In this document: positions 48,695 to 57,474 of the stretch, one piece after another | Position numbering within the stretch: position 1 is the first letter of the stretch | Layout: the number at the start of each line of letters is the position of its first letter | Origin: Bacilli bacterium | GTDB taxonomy: Bacteria > Bacillota_I > Bacilli_A > RF39 > UBA660 | NCBI GenBank assembly: GCA_900771805.1 | Contig: CAAGPL010000032.1 | Span: forward strand, 1-64,000 | DNA: 64,000 nt | Direction: 5' to 3' | Made by a program: the position numbers and the translations under genes | Notes under the pieces: model-generated | Seen by the model: only the letters and a program-made list of their open reading frames with translations | Databases searched by the model: none | Told to the model about the DNA's origin: nothing

Positions 48695-49021
48695 CTATTC
48701 ATTCATCATTTTATCTATGCTTCCAAATATATTATTCATTCCCCATTTAAAACCATTAGCAATTATTTTGGAGGTAAAAAGGCCAAAATCAGATATCTTA
48801 TTTGAATAATCCTTTTTAATATTTACAATATAGTTTTCTACTTTTATTTTTTTACCTTCTTTTACATCTTTTTCAAATTGTTTAACTTTTTCTTCAGTAA
48901 GTGATGCTTTTTTATTATTTAAATCATCATAATACCCATTCATACTAGAAAAATACAAAACTAAAAAGGAAAAGAATAATAGCCAAATAAAACCATGAAA
49001 TATTTTTTTATAACTAATCAT
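48695..49021 (-). CDS. Small membrane protein after spoIIP
   Basis: The 108-residue product has one N-terminal membrane helix at about residues 9-27 and a Lys-rich extracytoplasmic helical part. Its start overlaps the spoIIP stop by four bases, so it is translationally coupled. In Bacillus the gene after spoIIP is yqxA, also a small membrane protein, but I see no clear sequence similarity. A sporulation role is inferred from the operon. Confidence 0.6.
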   Translation of the reverse strand: MISYKKIFHGFIWLLFFSFLVLYFSSMNGYYDDLNNKKASLTEEKVKQFEKDVKEGKKIKVENYIVNIKKDYSNKISDFGLFTSKIIANGFKWGMNNIFGSIDKMMNE

Positions 49022-49941
49022 AATATTCCTCTTATATATTCTTCTATTGAGTTTATTAAAATATCAATAGTATTTTCTACCTCTTGTTTAGTGTTATCTT
49101 TTCCTCCAACTTCTATTAGAAAAACATTTTCAGATATATCTTGATTATATACTCCATTATACCCCTTACCACCATGATAAACTATTCCTCTTGAAATTGT
49201 CGGAACAAATGATTTTACTATCTCATTTAATCTAGTAGCATTTATATTATTTTTTTCATAATTTAAATTATCTGTTCCAATAACAAATAAAATTTTAGCA
49301 TAACTTTTATTTTGATAATTTGTTGTTGTTATACTTTTTCCAGCAGAATCCCTATGAATATCAAAAAAATATTTAAGAGTAGGATTTTTTGTTAAAGCAT
49401 TATTTAAATAAGTTTTAGATGCTACATATGATTTATAATATTTTAAATTATTACTATCTAAAAATACTTTTATACTATTATTTTCAAGCATAGTATTATA
49501 ACCACTATTATTTAATTTGTTAGATAAATATACCCCTGCATCTAAAACACTATAATTATCACTATAACTTTCTGTTTGATGAGTGTTATATACATATATT
49601 ACTGGCTTATCATCTATCACACTAGTTTCTTTAAAACTCTTCTTTTTTATATTTATATTTTCTTTTTTAGTTTTTTTTGAAATACTATATGCTTTTTTTA
49701 TATTACTATTTAAAAAATTAACAGGATTATTAACTATTTTAGTCATAAAGTTTTCACTTTCTTTAGCAAGATTAAAATTAGTATAATTAATATCTTTATT
49801 TAGAATTTGTTTTTTTAACCTATTTTTATTTAAATAATTAACCATAAATATATATGAAAAAATAAAGAAAAAAACAAAAATTAATCTTCTTTTTTTCTTT
49901 ACTTTTTTTCTTAAATATTTTTTTGATTTAAATTCTCTCAT
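49018..49941 (-). CDS. spoIIP: Stage II sporulation protein P
   Basis: SpoIIP is the amidase and endopeptidase of the SpoIIDMP complex, which thins septal peptidoglycan for engulfment. The ATG at 49941 is chosen over a TTG frame that overlaps GGTGAT. The 307-residue protein has a basic N-terminus, one membrane helix near residues 20-38, and the zinc-amidase motifs YNTHQTESY, FFDIHRDS and FLIEVGG. Its place after gpr is conserved in Bacilli. It is strong evidence that the organism forms endospores. Confidence 0.92.
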   Translation of the reverse strand: MREFKSKKYLRKKVKKKRRLIFVFFFIFSYIFMVNYLNKNRLKKQILNKDINYTNFNLAKESENFMTKIVNNPVNFLNSNIKKAYSISKKTKKENINIKKKSFKETSVIDDKPVIYVYNTHQTESYSDNYSVLDAGVYLSNKLNNSGYNTMLENNSIKVFLDSNNLKYYKSYVASKTYLNNALTKNPTLKYFFDIHRDSAGKSITTTNYQNKSYAKILFVIGTDNLNYEKNNINATRLNEIVKSFVPTISRGIVYHGGKGYNGVYNQDISENVFLIEVGGKDNTKQEVENTIDILINSIEEYIRGIL

Positions 49942-50005
49942 TATTATCACCAATTATAAAATAACACTTTATATATATTATATTTGTCGAAGATAGTTTT
50001 TTAAT

Positions 50006-51013
50006 TTATATATTATTAAGACCATGATTTATCCCATAACTTATGACTTCACTTAATTTATCTATTTCAAAGTCTACTTCTTTTGGAGTAACAATTAAAT
50101 TATATCCAATTGGACTTAACACTTCTTTAATTAATAACTTAATTTCATCATTATTTAAACTACCTATTAAACCAAATAGTTTTTTTCTATCATCTAATGA
50201 TAAATTAGAATTTTCTTTTAAATAATTAACAGGCTTATTTATAAATTTAGATGATTTACTATTTATATGTTTTTTATTATATGCATAATTTTTAATCATA
50301 TAATTAATTGTATCTGATACAATTGTTGATGCATCTAATACTGTTGGAACACCTATTGCAATTACAGGAATACCTAAAGTTTCCCTAGAAAGTTCCTTTC
50401 TTTTATTACCTATTCCGGAACCTGGTGATACTCCAGTATCAGTTATTTGAATACTTTTATTTACTCTTTTAATAGATGAAGAACAAAGAGCATCTATTAA
50501 TATTACTAAATTAGGTTTAACCTCATCTATTATTCCTTTAATATAATTTTCAGTTTCTATTCCAGTTACACCCGTCACATTAGGATTAAAAGCACATACT
50601 TTAGAAAACTTTTCATCAACATTAATATTCATATCAAATAAATGATTAGTAACAATTATTTTATCAACACAATATGGTCCTAAGGCATCTGGTGTTGATT
50701 TAGGATTACCAAGTCCTATTACCATTGTCTTAAAATTAGGATTATAAGAAAGTTTATCTAGTAACTTTTTAAATTCATTACAAAATAAATTACTAACTTT
50801 TAATCTAGAATCAGTATCAGTTATATCATCAAATGAAATAGTAATATATATTCCTTCTTTTTTATTTAAAGAGTTATTTTTACCTAAATATATCCAAGAA
50901 ACATCAATATCATCTACTTTATATTTATCTTCCTTATAGGATTGTTTTGAAGCTTCTAAATCAAGTATCATATCCGTTCTTATTTCAAATTTATTTAAAT
51001 CTATTTTATGCAT
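50006..51013 (-). CDS. gpr: Germination protease GPR
   Basis: GPR degrades small acid-soluble spore proteins during germination. The 335-residue product has EIRTDMILDLEA near the N-terminus, which matches the region of auto-processing. It also has GLGNPKSTPDALGP and GVTGIETENYIKGI, hallmarks of the GPR/HybD fold, and DTGVSPGSGIGNKRKELS. It is divergent from rpsT and upstream of spoIIP, the standard order. No SASP gene is in the window. Confidence 0.95.
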   Translation of the reverse strand: MHKIDLNKFEIRTDMILDLEASKQSYKEDKYKVDDIDVSWIYLGKNNSLNKKEGIYITISFDDITDTDSRLKVSNLFCNEFKKLLDKLSYNPNFKTMVIGLGNPKSTPDALGPYCVDKIIVTNHLFDMNINVDEKFSKVCAFNPNVTGVTGIETENYIKGIIDEVKPNLVILIDALCSSSIKRVNKSIQITDTGVSPGSGIGNKRKELSRETLGIPVIAIGVPTVLDASTIVSDTINYMIKNYAYNKKHINSKSSKFINKPVNYLKENSNLSLDDRKKLFGLIGSLNNDEIKLLIKEVLSPIGYNLIVTPKEVDFEIDKLSEVISYGINHGLNNI

Positions 51014-51058
51014 ATTTTATTCACCCTTTTATATTTTTACCAAAAAAAGCATTTTTTA

Positions 51059-51087
51059 TTGATTTTTTATATTTTTTTTGATAAACT
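51059..51087 (+). promoter_or_regulatory. Probable promoter of rpsT
   Basis: -35 TTGATT (51059-51064), 17-bp spacer and -10 TAAACT (51082-51087). Confidence 0.5.
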
Positions 51088-51119
51088 ATAAGAAGTTATG
51101 TGCGCCAGGAGGTGAAAGT

Positions 51120-51362
51120 ATGCCAAATATTAAAAGTGCTAAAAAAAGAGTTAAGGTTACAAATACTAAACATGAATCTAATATAGTACCTAAGGGAGCT
51201 ATGAAAACAGCTGTTAAAAAAGCAAGAAAAAATATAAGTGAAGAAAATCTTAACATGGCTAATAAAAGAATTGATAAAGCATGTAATAAAGGAATTATCA
51301 CTAAAAATAAAGCAGCACGTTTAAAATCTAATTTAAGCAAAAAATTAAATGAAACGAAGTAA
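51120..51362 (+). CDS. rpsT: 30S ribosomal protein S20
   Basis: The ATG at 51120 follows AGGAGGTG and gives the normal start MPNIKSAKKRV; the longer frame has no ribosome site. The 80-residue, Lys-rich helical protein has the S20 features KTAVKKARK and NPIDKACNKG-like GIITKNKAARLKSNLSKK. The terminator overlaps the stop. Divergent from gpr, as in Bacillus. Confidence 0.97.
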   Translation: MPNIKSAKKRVKVTNTKHESNIVPKGAMKTAVKKARKNISEENLNMANKRIDKACNKGIITKNKAARLKSNLSKKLNETK

Positions 51363-51380
51363 TTAATACTTCTTTTTTTT
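51355..51380 (+). terminator. rpsT terminator
   Basis: GAAGT and ACTTC arms around the stop codon, then T8. Confidence 0.8.
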
Positions 51381-51413
51381 ATGTTTTATTGTTATAATTA
51401 TTGTGGTGATGAT

Positions 51414-52355
51414 ATGAAGAATAAAAAACTGTTAAAAACTGCAATAACAGTAATTATAGTAATAATTACTTGCTACTTAATATATGATAACTATTATTTA
51501 ATAGCAAACAAGTTAGAGTATTTATATTCTAAGTATATAAAAGAAAATGTAAAACAGACTTTAAATAGTAATGAATATCAAAAAAATGAAAATTATGAAT
51601 ATGTTAAAATTAACAAAAATGCAAAAGTAAAAGAAAAAGATGATATAAAAAATGCTATATATACATTTTTAGATAATGGCTGGAATAAATATATTTTAAA
51701 ATGTGATTCTAAATATGAAACTTGTTTAGATGATTTTAAAAGTATAGTAGAAAATAATGTTTTTTTAACTGATTTAAGTAATTTTGTGCATCCTTTTAAT
51801 ACTTTTAATAAAATAAATACAACATTTACAAGTACTGGTAATATAATTTTAAAAAAAGAAGATAGATATAAAAAAAATGAGATAGAAAAAATAAATAAAA
51901 AGATAGATCAAATATATAATGAAAATTATGATAAAAACAAAACTATAGAAGAAAATATAAAAACATTCCACGATTATATAATTAACACAACAAAATATGA
52001 TAAAACAAATACATCAGGGAATTCAAATGTAAGTTCAAGTACAGCATATGGAGTATTATTTGATGGTATTGGAATATGTAGTGGGTATAGTGATGCTATG
52101 AGTTTATTTTTAGATAAAATGAAAATTAAAAATTACCGAATATCATCTGATACTCATGAATGGAATTTAGTTTATATAAATGGTGTATGGAAACATTTAG
52201 ATTTAACTTGGGATGACCCTATAACATCAGATGATTCTGATATTATTAGTCATGATTACTTTTTAATAGATGAAGATGTTTTAAAAAGTAAATCTGATAA
52301 AGAACATTTATTTAATGAAAATGTGTATAAAGAAGCAAAAAAAGCAGTTAATTAA
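51414..52355 (+). CDS. Membrane-anchored transglutaminase-like protein
   Basis: The ATG at 51414 follows GGTGATG. The 313-residue product has an N-terminal membrane helix (about residues 8-28) and a C-terminal transglutaminase-like cysteine protease fold. The triad is visible as GICSGYSDA (C222), HEWNLVYINGVW (H248) and HLDLTWDD (D263). Such proteins in Firmicutes act outside the cell on proteins or peptides; the substrate is unknown. The stop overlaps the end of miaA by four bases and the two share a terminator. Confidence 0.8.
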   Translation: MKNKKLLKTAITVIIVIITCYLIYDNYYLIANKLEYLYSKYIKENVKQTLNSNEYQKNENYEYVKINKNAKVKEKDDIKNAIYTFLDNGWNKYILKCDSKYETCLDDFKSIVENNVFLTDLSNFVHPFNTFNKINTTFTSTGNIILKKEDRYKKNEIEKINKKIDQIYNENYDKNKTIEENIKTFHDYIINTTKYDKTNTSGNSNVSSSTAYGVLFDGIGICSGYSDAMSLFLDKMKIKNYRISSDTHEWNLVYINGVWKHLDLTWDDPITSDDSDIISHDYFLIDEDVLKSKSDKEHLFNENVYKEAKKAVN

Positions 52356-52366
52356 CTGCTTTTTTC
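52337..52366. terminator. Bidirectional terminator at overlapping convergent genes
   Basis: A perfect AAAAAAGCAGTTAA/TTAACTGCTTTTTT palindrome contains the stops of both the transglutaminase-like gene and miaA. Confidence 0.88.
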
Positions 52367-53227
52367 TATGTAATCTTCAACTTCTCTAATTGTATTATCA
52401 AAATTATTTATATCTATGTTAAACCACTTTACATTCATTTGATTATTAAACCAAGTATATTGTCTTTTAGCATAATGCCTTGATCTTTGTTTTATTAATT
52501 CTATAGCATCATTTCTGCTTATTTTTTTATCAAAATACATATATAATTCTTTATATGCAATAGCAGTTTTTATAGCTTTACTATGTATATTATTATCATA
52601 AAAATATCTAGCCTCTTCTTCTAAACCATTTTTAATCATATAATCTACCCTCTTATTTATAGTATCATATAATTCTTCTCTAGGTCTTGTAAGTCCAATT
52701 ATTTTAGCATTATAAATCATTTTACTTTCTACTTCTTTTTTATTTTGAGGATAATTATGATTATTTAAATAACTTTCCAATCTCTGTCTATTGTTTATAT
52801 GTATTTTTGTATTCTTATCTATTTTTAAAACCATATTATATAGTTCTTCATTAGTATAAGATGAAAAATCCTTTCTTTCATTATTATTTAACTTAAAATC
52901 ATAATTATATAATAAAGCTTTTAAATAAAGTCCCGTGCCACCTACTATAACAACATTTTTATTTTCTTTTAACAACTTATTTAATATAAGTCTTGCATCT
53001 TTTTGATAATCAAAAACTGAATAATCCTCTGAAACATCTTTTATATCAATTAAATGATGTTTTATATTTTGCATTTCATTTTTAGTTACTTTAGCAGTTC
53101 CAATATTCATTTTTTTATATATTTGCATACTGTCACAAGATATTATCTCAGCATTATAACGTTTTGCAAGTTCTATAGATAGATTAGTTTTTCCAACCCC
53201 AGTTGGTCCTACTATAGCAATTATCAT
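52352..53227 (-). CDS. miaA: tRNA dimethylallyltransferase MiaA
   Basis: Adds an isopentenyl group to A37 of tRNAs that read UNN codons. The 291-residue protein begins with the P-loop GPTGVGKT, followed by SCDSMQIYKKMNIGTAK and VGGTGLYLKALLY. The C-terminal HYAKRQYTWF motif is typical. A neighbouring mutL, one gene away, follows the Bacillus arrangement. Confidence 0.97.
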   Translation of the reverse strand: MIIAIVGPTGVGKTNLSIELAKRYNAEIISCDSMQIYKKMNIGTAKVTKNEMQNIKHHLIDIKDVSEDYSVFDYQKDARLILNKLLKENKNVVIVGGTGLYLKALLYNYDFKLNNNERKDFSSYTNEELYNMVLKIDKNTKIHINNRQRLESYLNNHNYPQNKKEVESKMIYNAKIIGLTRPREELYDTINKRVDYMIKNGLEEEARYFYDNNIHSKAIKTAIAYKELYMYFDKKISRNDAIELIKQRSRHYAKRQYTWFNNQMNVKWFNIDINNFDNTIREVEDYIEKSS

Positions 53228-53275
53228 AATATCACACCCTTAAATCATATTAATTATAACATATAACTTTTTATT

Positions 53276-53998
53276 TTATCTTAAGTTTTTAGCTACTTGT
53301 TTTAAAGTTTTAGAAGAATAATTACTATTAATAAGTAAATCTTCTATAGTATCATCTACATAAGATTCTTTTTCTATTAAATGTTTATCATATCTACACT
53401 CATAGCAATATGAGAATAAATATCTTTCAATAAAATCTATAAACGTTGTATTAACTAATTTATAATTAATATTTAAAATATTATCTATATTCTCTTTCAT
53501 ATAAAAATCTACATCACAAACTTTAAAATTACCATTTAATATAAAAGCATTACTTTCTTTTAAATCATACATAACTCTATTTTCATTTGATAAAGAAGAA
53601 GCTAATTTTAATGCATTTTTCCATGTAAGTTTAAGTTCTTCTAGCGTAATATCAAAATTATTTTCATTTATTTTTCTCATATTATACATATTACTTAAAT
53701 CTTCCATTTCATACATAGCAATATTTTCATCTACTAAATATACTTTTTTTATATCTGATACCATATTAAATTTATTTTGGTTAAAGTATAAAATATTTTC
53801 TAAAACATCATTATGATTAAATATTATGTTATCATTATTATCTAATAAAAATGGTTTTTTGTTATACAATTTATAAGCTTTCTTATTATCAAAATAAACG
53901 CAAGAAAAACTACCAAAAGCTCTTTTTTTACCCTCAAAATTTTTCTTTGTTTCAAGAAATGATTCTCTGCTTATAGATATAATGTTTTTATTTTCCAT
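53276..53998 (-). CDS. Divergent protein-kinase-like protein
   Basis: The ATG at 53998 is taken because the in-frame GTG upstream is part of AAAGGTGG. The 240-residue product has weak kinase-fold signs: FGSFSCVYF with a following KAYKLY (Gly-rich loop and Lys), and a MYDLKESNAFIL catalytic-loop-like segment followed by KVCDVDFYM in the place of DFG. Canonical HRD and DFG are not exact, so it may be a pseudokinase or a sugar-kinase-like relative. It lies between miaA and mutL. Confidence 0.5.
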   Translation of the reverse strand: MENKNIISISRESFLETKKNFEGKKRAFGSFSCVYFDNKKAYKLYNKKPFLLDNNDNIIFNHNDVLENILYFNQNKFNMVSDIKKVYLVDENIAMYEMEDLSNMYNMRKINENNFDITLEELKLTWKNALKLASSLSNENRVMYDLKESNAFILNGNFKVCDVDFYMKENIDNILNINYKLVNTTFIDFIERYLFSYCYECRYDKHLIEKESYVDDTIEDLLINSNYSSKTLKQVAKNLR

Positions 53999-54024
53999 AA
54001 ATTCCACCTTTTTAACTTTTGTAT

Positions 54025-54052
54025 ATTATACATTAAATAAGAGCTATGTCAA
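54025..54052 (-). promoter_or_regulatory. Promoter of the kinase-like gene
   Basis: Minus-strand TTGACA (54047-54052), 16-bp spacer and TATAAT (54025-54030). The -35 lies in the loop and arm of the mutL terminator hairpin. Confidence 0.75.
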
Positions 54053-54067
54053 ATCTACATAGCTCTT
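54039..54067 (-). terminator. mutL terminator hairpin
   Basis: Eleven-bp arms AAGAGCTATGT/ACATAGCTCTT around a seven-base loop. The following T-run is weak (ATTTAAT) and the element contains the next promoter's -35. Confidence 0.65.
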
Positions 54068-55842
54068 TTAAACATTTTTTCTAATTCATAATTACTATAA
54101 AATATTGTAGTAGGTCTACCATGAGGACAAGTATAAGGATTTTCACATTTTCTTAAATCATCTATTAAAGACTCCATTTCTTTCATAGAAATATTCATAT
54201 TAGCTTTTATAGCCATTTTACAACTAAGCATAATTGCAGCTTTTTCTCTAAATTTTTCTATTGAAAAGTTTTTCTCCTCACTAATTAATACTTCTATTAA
54301 TTTTTTTATGCTTTCGTTTTCAAATCCTTCTTTTATCCATGTTGGATGTTCTTTTATAATAAAAGAATTAATTCCGGATTCTTCTATATCAAAATGCATA
54401 CTTTTTAGTATATCTATATTCTGTTTTATTATAATAAATTCATTTGATGGAAATTCAAGAGTTAGTGGAATAAGCATTTTAATACTTCCTTCTATAGGAT
54501 TTGCAAATGCCTTTTTATAGCCCTCATAATTTATTCTTTCTTTTGCAGCGTGTTGATCTATCATATAAAGACCTAACTCATTATGACAAATTATATAAGT
54601 TCCCTTTGCAAGACCTACAGGATACATCTCTGGCATAATGACTTTCTTTTTTTCTTCACTATAATTTTTAATGTTATTATCTTCATTTTCGTTATAATTA
54701 ACAATATCTTCATTAACTTCCATTACATCAGAATCAAATAACGAATAATCTATTGTATTATCTTCAATTATCTTTTCTCTTTCTAAATTAAGTTGTTGAA
54801 CTTCTATTTTTGGCTTTTTATCTAAAATTGGTTTTGAACTTTCTATTTTAGGAATCAAAAGTGATTCATCAAGCACCTTTTTTATACCACTTTTTATCAG
54901 TTCTTTTAAATCATCAAAATTACTAAATTTAATATCTAATTTAGAAGGATGAACATTAACATCTATTAGTGATGGATCAGTATTTATATTTAAAACTACT
55001 ATTGGATATCTTGTTTCTGGTTTATATGTATGATAAGCATCATTTATTGCCCTATTTAATTCAACGTTTCTTATAACTCTATGATTAACAAGTGTTATCA
55101 TGTGATTTCTAGATGACCTTGTAACTTCAGGCAAAGAAACAAATCCATCAACATCATAATCATCATTAAATACTGAAATCTTTTTCATTTTTCTAGCAAC
55201 ATCACTTCCATATATTTCTTTAATAACCTTAAGTAAATTACCAGAACCATCTGTATTTAAAATCACTTTATCATCACTTATTAATGTTATCTTTTTTTCG
55301 GGATATGATAATGCTATTTTATTAACATATTCACATACATTTGCAAGTTCACTATAAATACTATTTAAATATTTTAGTCTAGCAGGAGTATTATAAAAAA
55401 GATTTTTAACTTCTATTTGTGTACCACACCTTGCATCAGCTGGAACATCTTCTATTAATTTACCACCATCTATTTCTATTTTAGTTCCAACACCACCTGT
55501 TGATGTTTTTAAAGTTACTTTAGATACCGATGCAATAGAAGGTAGAGCTTCACCTCTAAAACCCAAGGATGATATTCTAAATAATGCAATTTCATCTAAA
55601 AGTTTACTTGTAGCATGTCTTTGAAAAGCAAGTAAAGCATCAGAATGTTCCATACCAGAACCATTATCAGTTACTTTAATTAATTTAGTTCCAGCTTCTT
55701 TTACTTCTATTTTTATTTCATCAGAACCTGCATCAATACTGTTTTCAACTAATTCTTTAACTACAGAAACGCATTTTTCAACAACCTCTCCTGCCGCTAT
55801 TTTATTTGCTAAATTATCATCCATTATTTTTATTTTACCCAT
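54055..55842 (-). CDS. mutL: DNA mismatch repair protein MutL
   Basis: Couples mismatch recognition by MutS to excision. The ATG at 55842 follows GAGG and gives MGKIKIMDDNLANKIAAGEV. The 595-residue product has the GHKL ATPase motifs (ENSIDAGSDEI, DNGSGM, GFRGEALPSIASV) and a C-terminal domain with DQHAAKERINYE and CPHGRPT. These are conserved in MutL proteins that carry nicking activity. No mutS is in the window. Confidence 0.97.
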   Translation of the reverse strand: MGKIKIMDDNLANKIAAGEVVEKCVSVVKELVENSIDAGSDEIKIEVKEAGTKLIKVTDNGSGMEHSDALLAFQRHATSKLLDEIALFRISSLGFRGEALPSIASVSKVTLKTSTGGVGTKIEIDGGKLIEDVPADARCGTQIEVKNLFYNTPARLKYLNSIYSELANVCEYVNKIALSYPEKKITLISDDKVILNTDGSGNLLKVIKEIYGSDVARKMKKISVFNDDYDVDGFVSLPEVTRSSRNHMITLVNHRVIRNVELNRAINDAYHTYKPETRYPIVVLNINTDPSLIDVNVHPSKLDIKFSNFDDLKELIKSGIKKVLDESLLIPKIESSKPILDKKPKIEVQQLNLEREKIIEDNTIDYSLFDSDVMEVNEDIVNYNENEDNNIKNYSEEKKKVIMPEMYPVGLAKGTYIICHNELGLYMIDQHAAKERINYEGYKKAFANPIEGSIKMLIPLTLEFPSNEFIIIKQNIDILKSMHFDIEESGINSFIIKEHPTWIKEGFENESIKKLIEVLISEEKNFSIEKFREKAAIMLSCKMAIKANMNISMKEMESLIDDLRKCENPYTCPHGRPTTIFYSNYELEKMFKRAM

Positions 55843-55912
55843 TTTCAATACCTCTTTCACATAAATAATTATAACATTTTAAAAGCAATTTATGTCAATT
55901 AATTTACTATTT

Positions 55913-55920
55913 CATATACT
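55913..55920 (+). promoter_or_regulatory. Possible sporulation-sigma -10 element
   Basis: CATATACT lies 23 bp before the ATG of the 55943-56197 gene, and no sigma-A -10 is better placed. It resembles mother-cell (sigma-E or K) -10 sites. The -35 is unclear. Confidence 0.3.
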
Positions 55921-55942
55921 ATCTTAGAGGTAGGTGAAACAT

Positions 55943-56197
55943 ATGAATGAAAACTATCAAAATATAAAAAATAGCTACCCATCATCTAATAATTTATATC
56001 AATATACATCTAATCCATATAATAAAGGCGACGAACGTTTAGCAGGAGGATTTGTATTTCCATTTTTATTAGGTGGTGTAACAGGTGCTGCTATTGCTCC
56101 TGCTTTTTGGAATAACGGCTATGGATATAATAATAGACCTATATATTATTATCCACCAAACGCTTATTATCCATATCCACCTAGAAGATGGCTTTAA
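55943..56197 (+). CDS. Small Tyr/Pro/Asn-rich protein, possible spore coat component
   Basis: The ATG at 55943 follows AGGTGA. The 84-residue product has a polar Asn/Tyr/Ser N-terminus, a central hydrophobic Gly-rich stretch (FPFLLGGVTGAAIAPAFW, residues about 38-56) and a Tyr/Pro/Asn-rich tail (PIYYYPPNAYYPYPP). This composition is like that of some spore coat or surface proteins. The gene is monocistronic with a good terminator. The role is inferred from composition only. Confidence 0.5.
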   Translation: MNENYQNIKNSYPSSNNLYQYTSNPYNKGDERLAGGFVFPFLLGGVTGAAIAPAFWNNGYGYNNRPIYYYPPNAYYPYPPRRWL

Positions 56198-56224
56198 AAA
56201 AGAGTACTTAAAGTATTCTTTTTT
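56196..56224. terminator. Bidirectional terminator
   Basis: AAAAAAGAGTACTT pairs with AAGTATTCTTTTTT (one G-U); it lies between the small Tyr-rich gene and the convergent GH25 lipoprotein gene. Confidence 0.78.
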
Positions 56225-57395
56225 AATTTAAAATATAACTAACATCTACATAAGTACTTATACCAGGTACTTTTGCTTTAGATGTATATTGCCACATTGA
56301 ATAATTTGAATCATATTTACAAGTATTATTATACTCTGCAACCCAATCAACATATGTTTTAGCAACAGGCCCTAATCTATTCATTGCATACCATCTACCA
56401 GAATACACTTTTACTTTATACTTATAATTAACATAATTACTAACTTTATTTATAAATATTTGAATAATACTATCATACATACTTTTACTAATATCATCAG
56501 AATTACTATTTTTACTACTCCATGATTCAATATCATAAAAAATACCTAAAGTTGGTGTTAAATTATATTTATCTATTACTGAATTAACAAAATTAGCCTC
56601 TTTTAAAGCACCACTATTCGATTTAGAATAGCTAAATAAATATATACCATATGGAATATTTAATCTTTTTATATCTTTTATATATGATTCGAATTTTTTA
56701 TCTAAAGTAGTATAATATCCTAATCTTAAAATAACACCATAACAATCACTTTCTTTAGCAAATAAATCCCAGTTTATATCACCTTGATAGTAACTTACAT
56801 CTATGACTTTAACATTTGTAGTACCTAAATATTTACCATTAGGAGAATAATATCCAGATTGCACTTTTTCTTTATTTTCATTTAATTCTTCTTTTACATT
56901 ATAATTAAGATTTTCTTTTTTATCTTCTAATACTTCCTCTTTTTTTTCATTTAAAATTGGCAACTGTAATTCTTTATTATCAGTTGTTATATTTTCTTTT
57001 ATTTCATCTTTTACATCATCTTTTTTCTCATTATTAACTTCATCATTATCTTCAGTTAAAACATCTTCTTTCTTTATTATTTTATCGTCTTTTTCTTCTT
57101 TATCTAACACTTTTTCTTCAATAAATTCTTCATAATTATTATTTATACCTATAGTTTCTTCACTATTGATCTCATCTAACGAATCATTGTTAACTTTATA
57201 ATCTACATGGTTAACATTTTCTAATTTTACATCGTAATCATCATGATCATATCTAGCAACAGTATATGAATAATACTTTTTAGTTACTATAGTTTTCTCT
57301 TTTTTATAACTATTTTTTTCTTTTAAATTTCCTTCCTTTTTATAACAACCAGATAAAATAATAATAAATAAAATAAGTATAATTATTTTTTTCAT
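56223..57395 (-). CDS. GH25 lysozyme-like lipoprotein
   Basis: The 390-residue protein begins with a lipoprotein signal ending LSGC (Cys17 lipidated). A long, charged Glu/Lys/Asn-rich linker follows (about 25-180), then a GH25 domain (about 190-390). The domain shows DVSYYQGDINWD near its start and FYDIES, the acidic residues of the active site, and ends WQYTSKAKVPGISTYVDVSY. It is likely tethered outside the membrane and cuts peptidoglycan. AGGAGG precedes the ATG. Confidence 0.88.
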   Translation of the reverse strand: MKKIIILILFIIILSGCYKKEGNLKEKNSYKKEKTIVTKKYYSYTVARYDHDDYDVKLENVNHVDYKVNNDSLDEINSEETIGINNNYEEFIEEKVLDKEEKDDKIIKKEDVLTEDNDEVNNEKKDDVKDEIKENITTDNKELQLPILNEKKEEVLEDKKENLNYNVKEELNENKEKVQSGYYSPNGKYLGTTNVKVIDVSYYQGDINWDLFAKESDCYGVILRLGYYTTLDKKFESYIKDIKRLNIPYGIYLFSYSKSNSGALKEANFVNSVIDKYNLTPTLGIFYDIESWSSKNSNSDDISKSMYDSIIQIFINKVSNYVNYKYKVKVYSGRWYAMNRLGPVAKTYVDWVAEYNNTCKYDSNYSMWQYTSKAKVPGISTYVDVSYILN

Positions 57396-57444
57396 ATATA
57401 CCTCCTTTCACTTTAATTATTATCTAGACAAATCAAAAACACTT

Positions 57445-57474
57445 AAAAAAAAGAAAAAGATTAGTTATCTTTTT
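57445..57474 (-). terminator. uvrC terminator
   Basis: AAAAAGAT/ATCTTTTT arms with a five-base loop and a following minus-strand T8 run. Confidence 0.82.
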
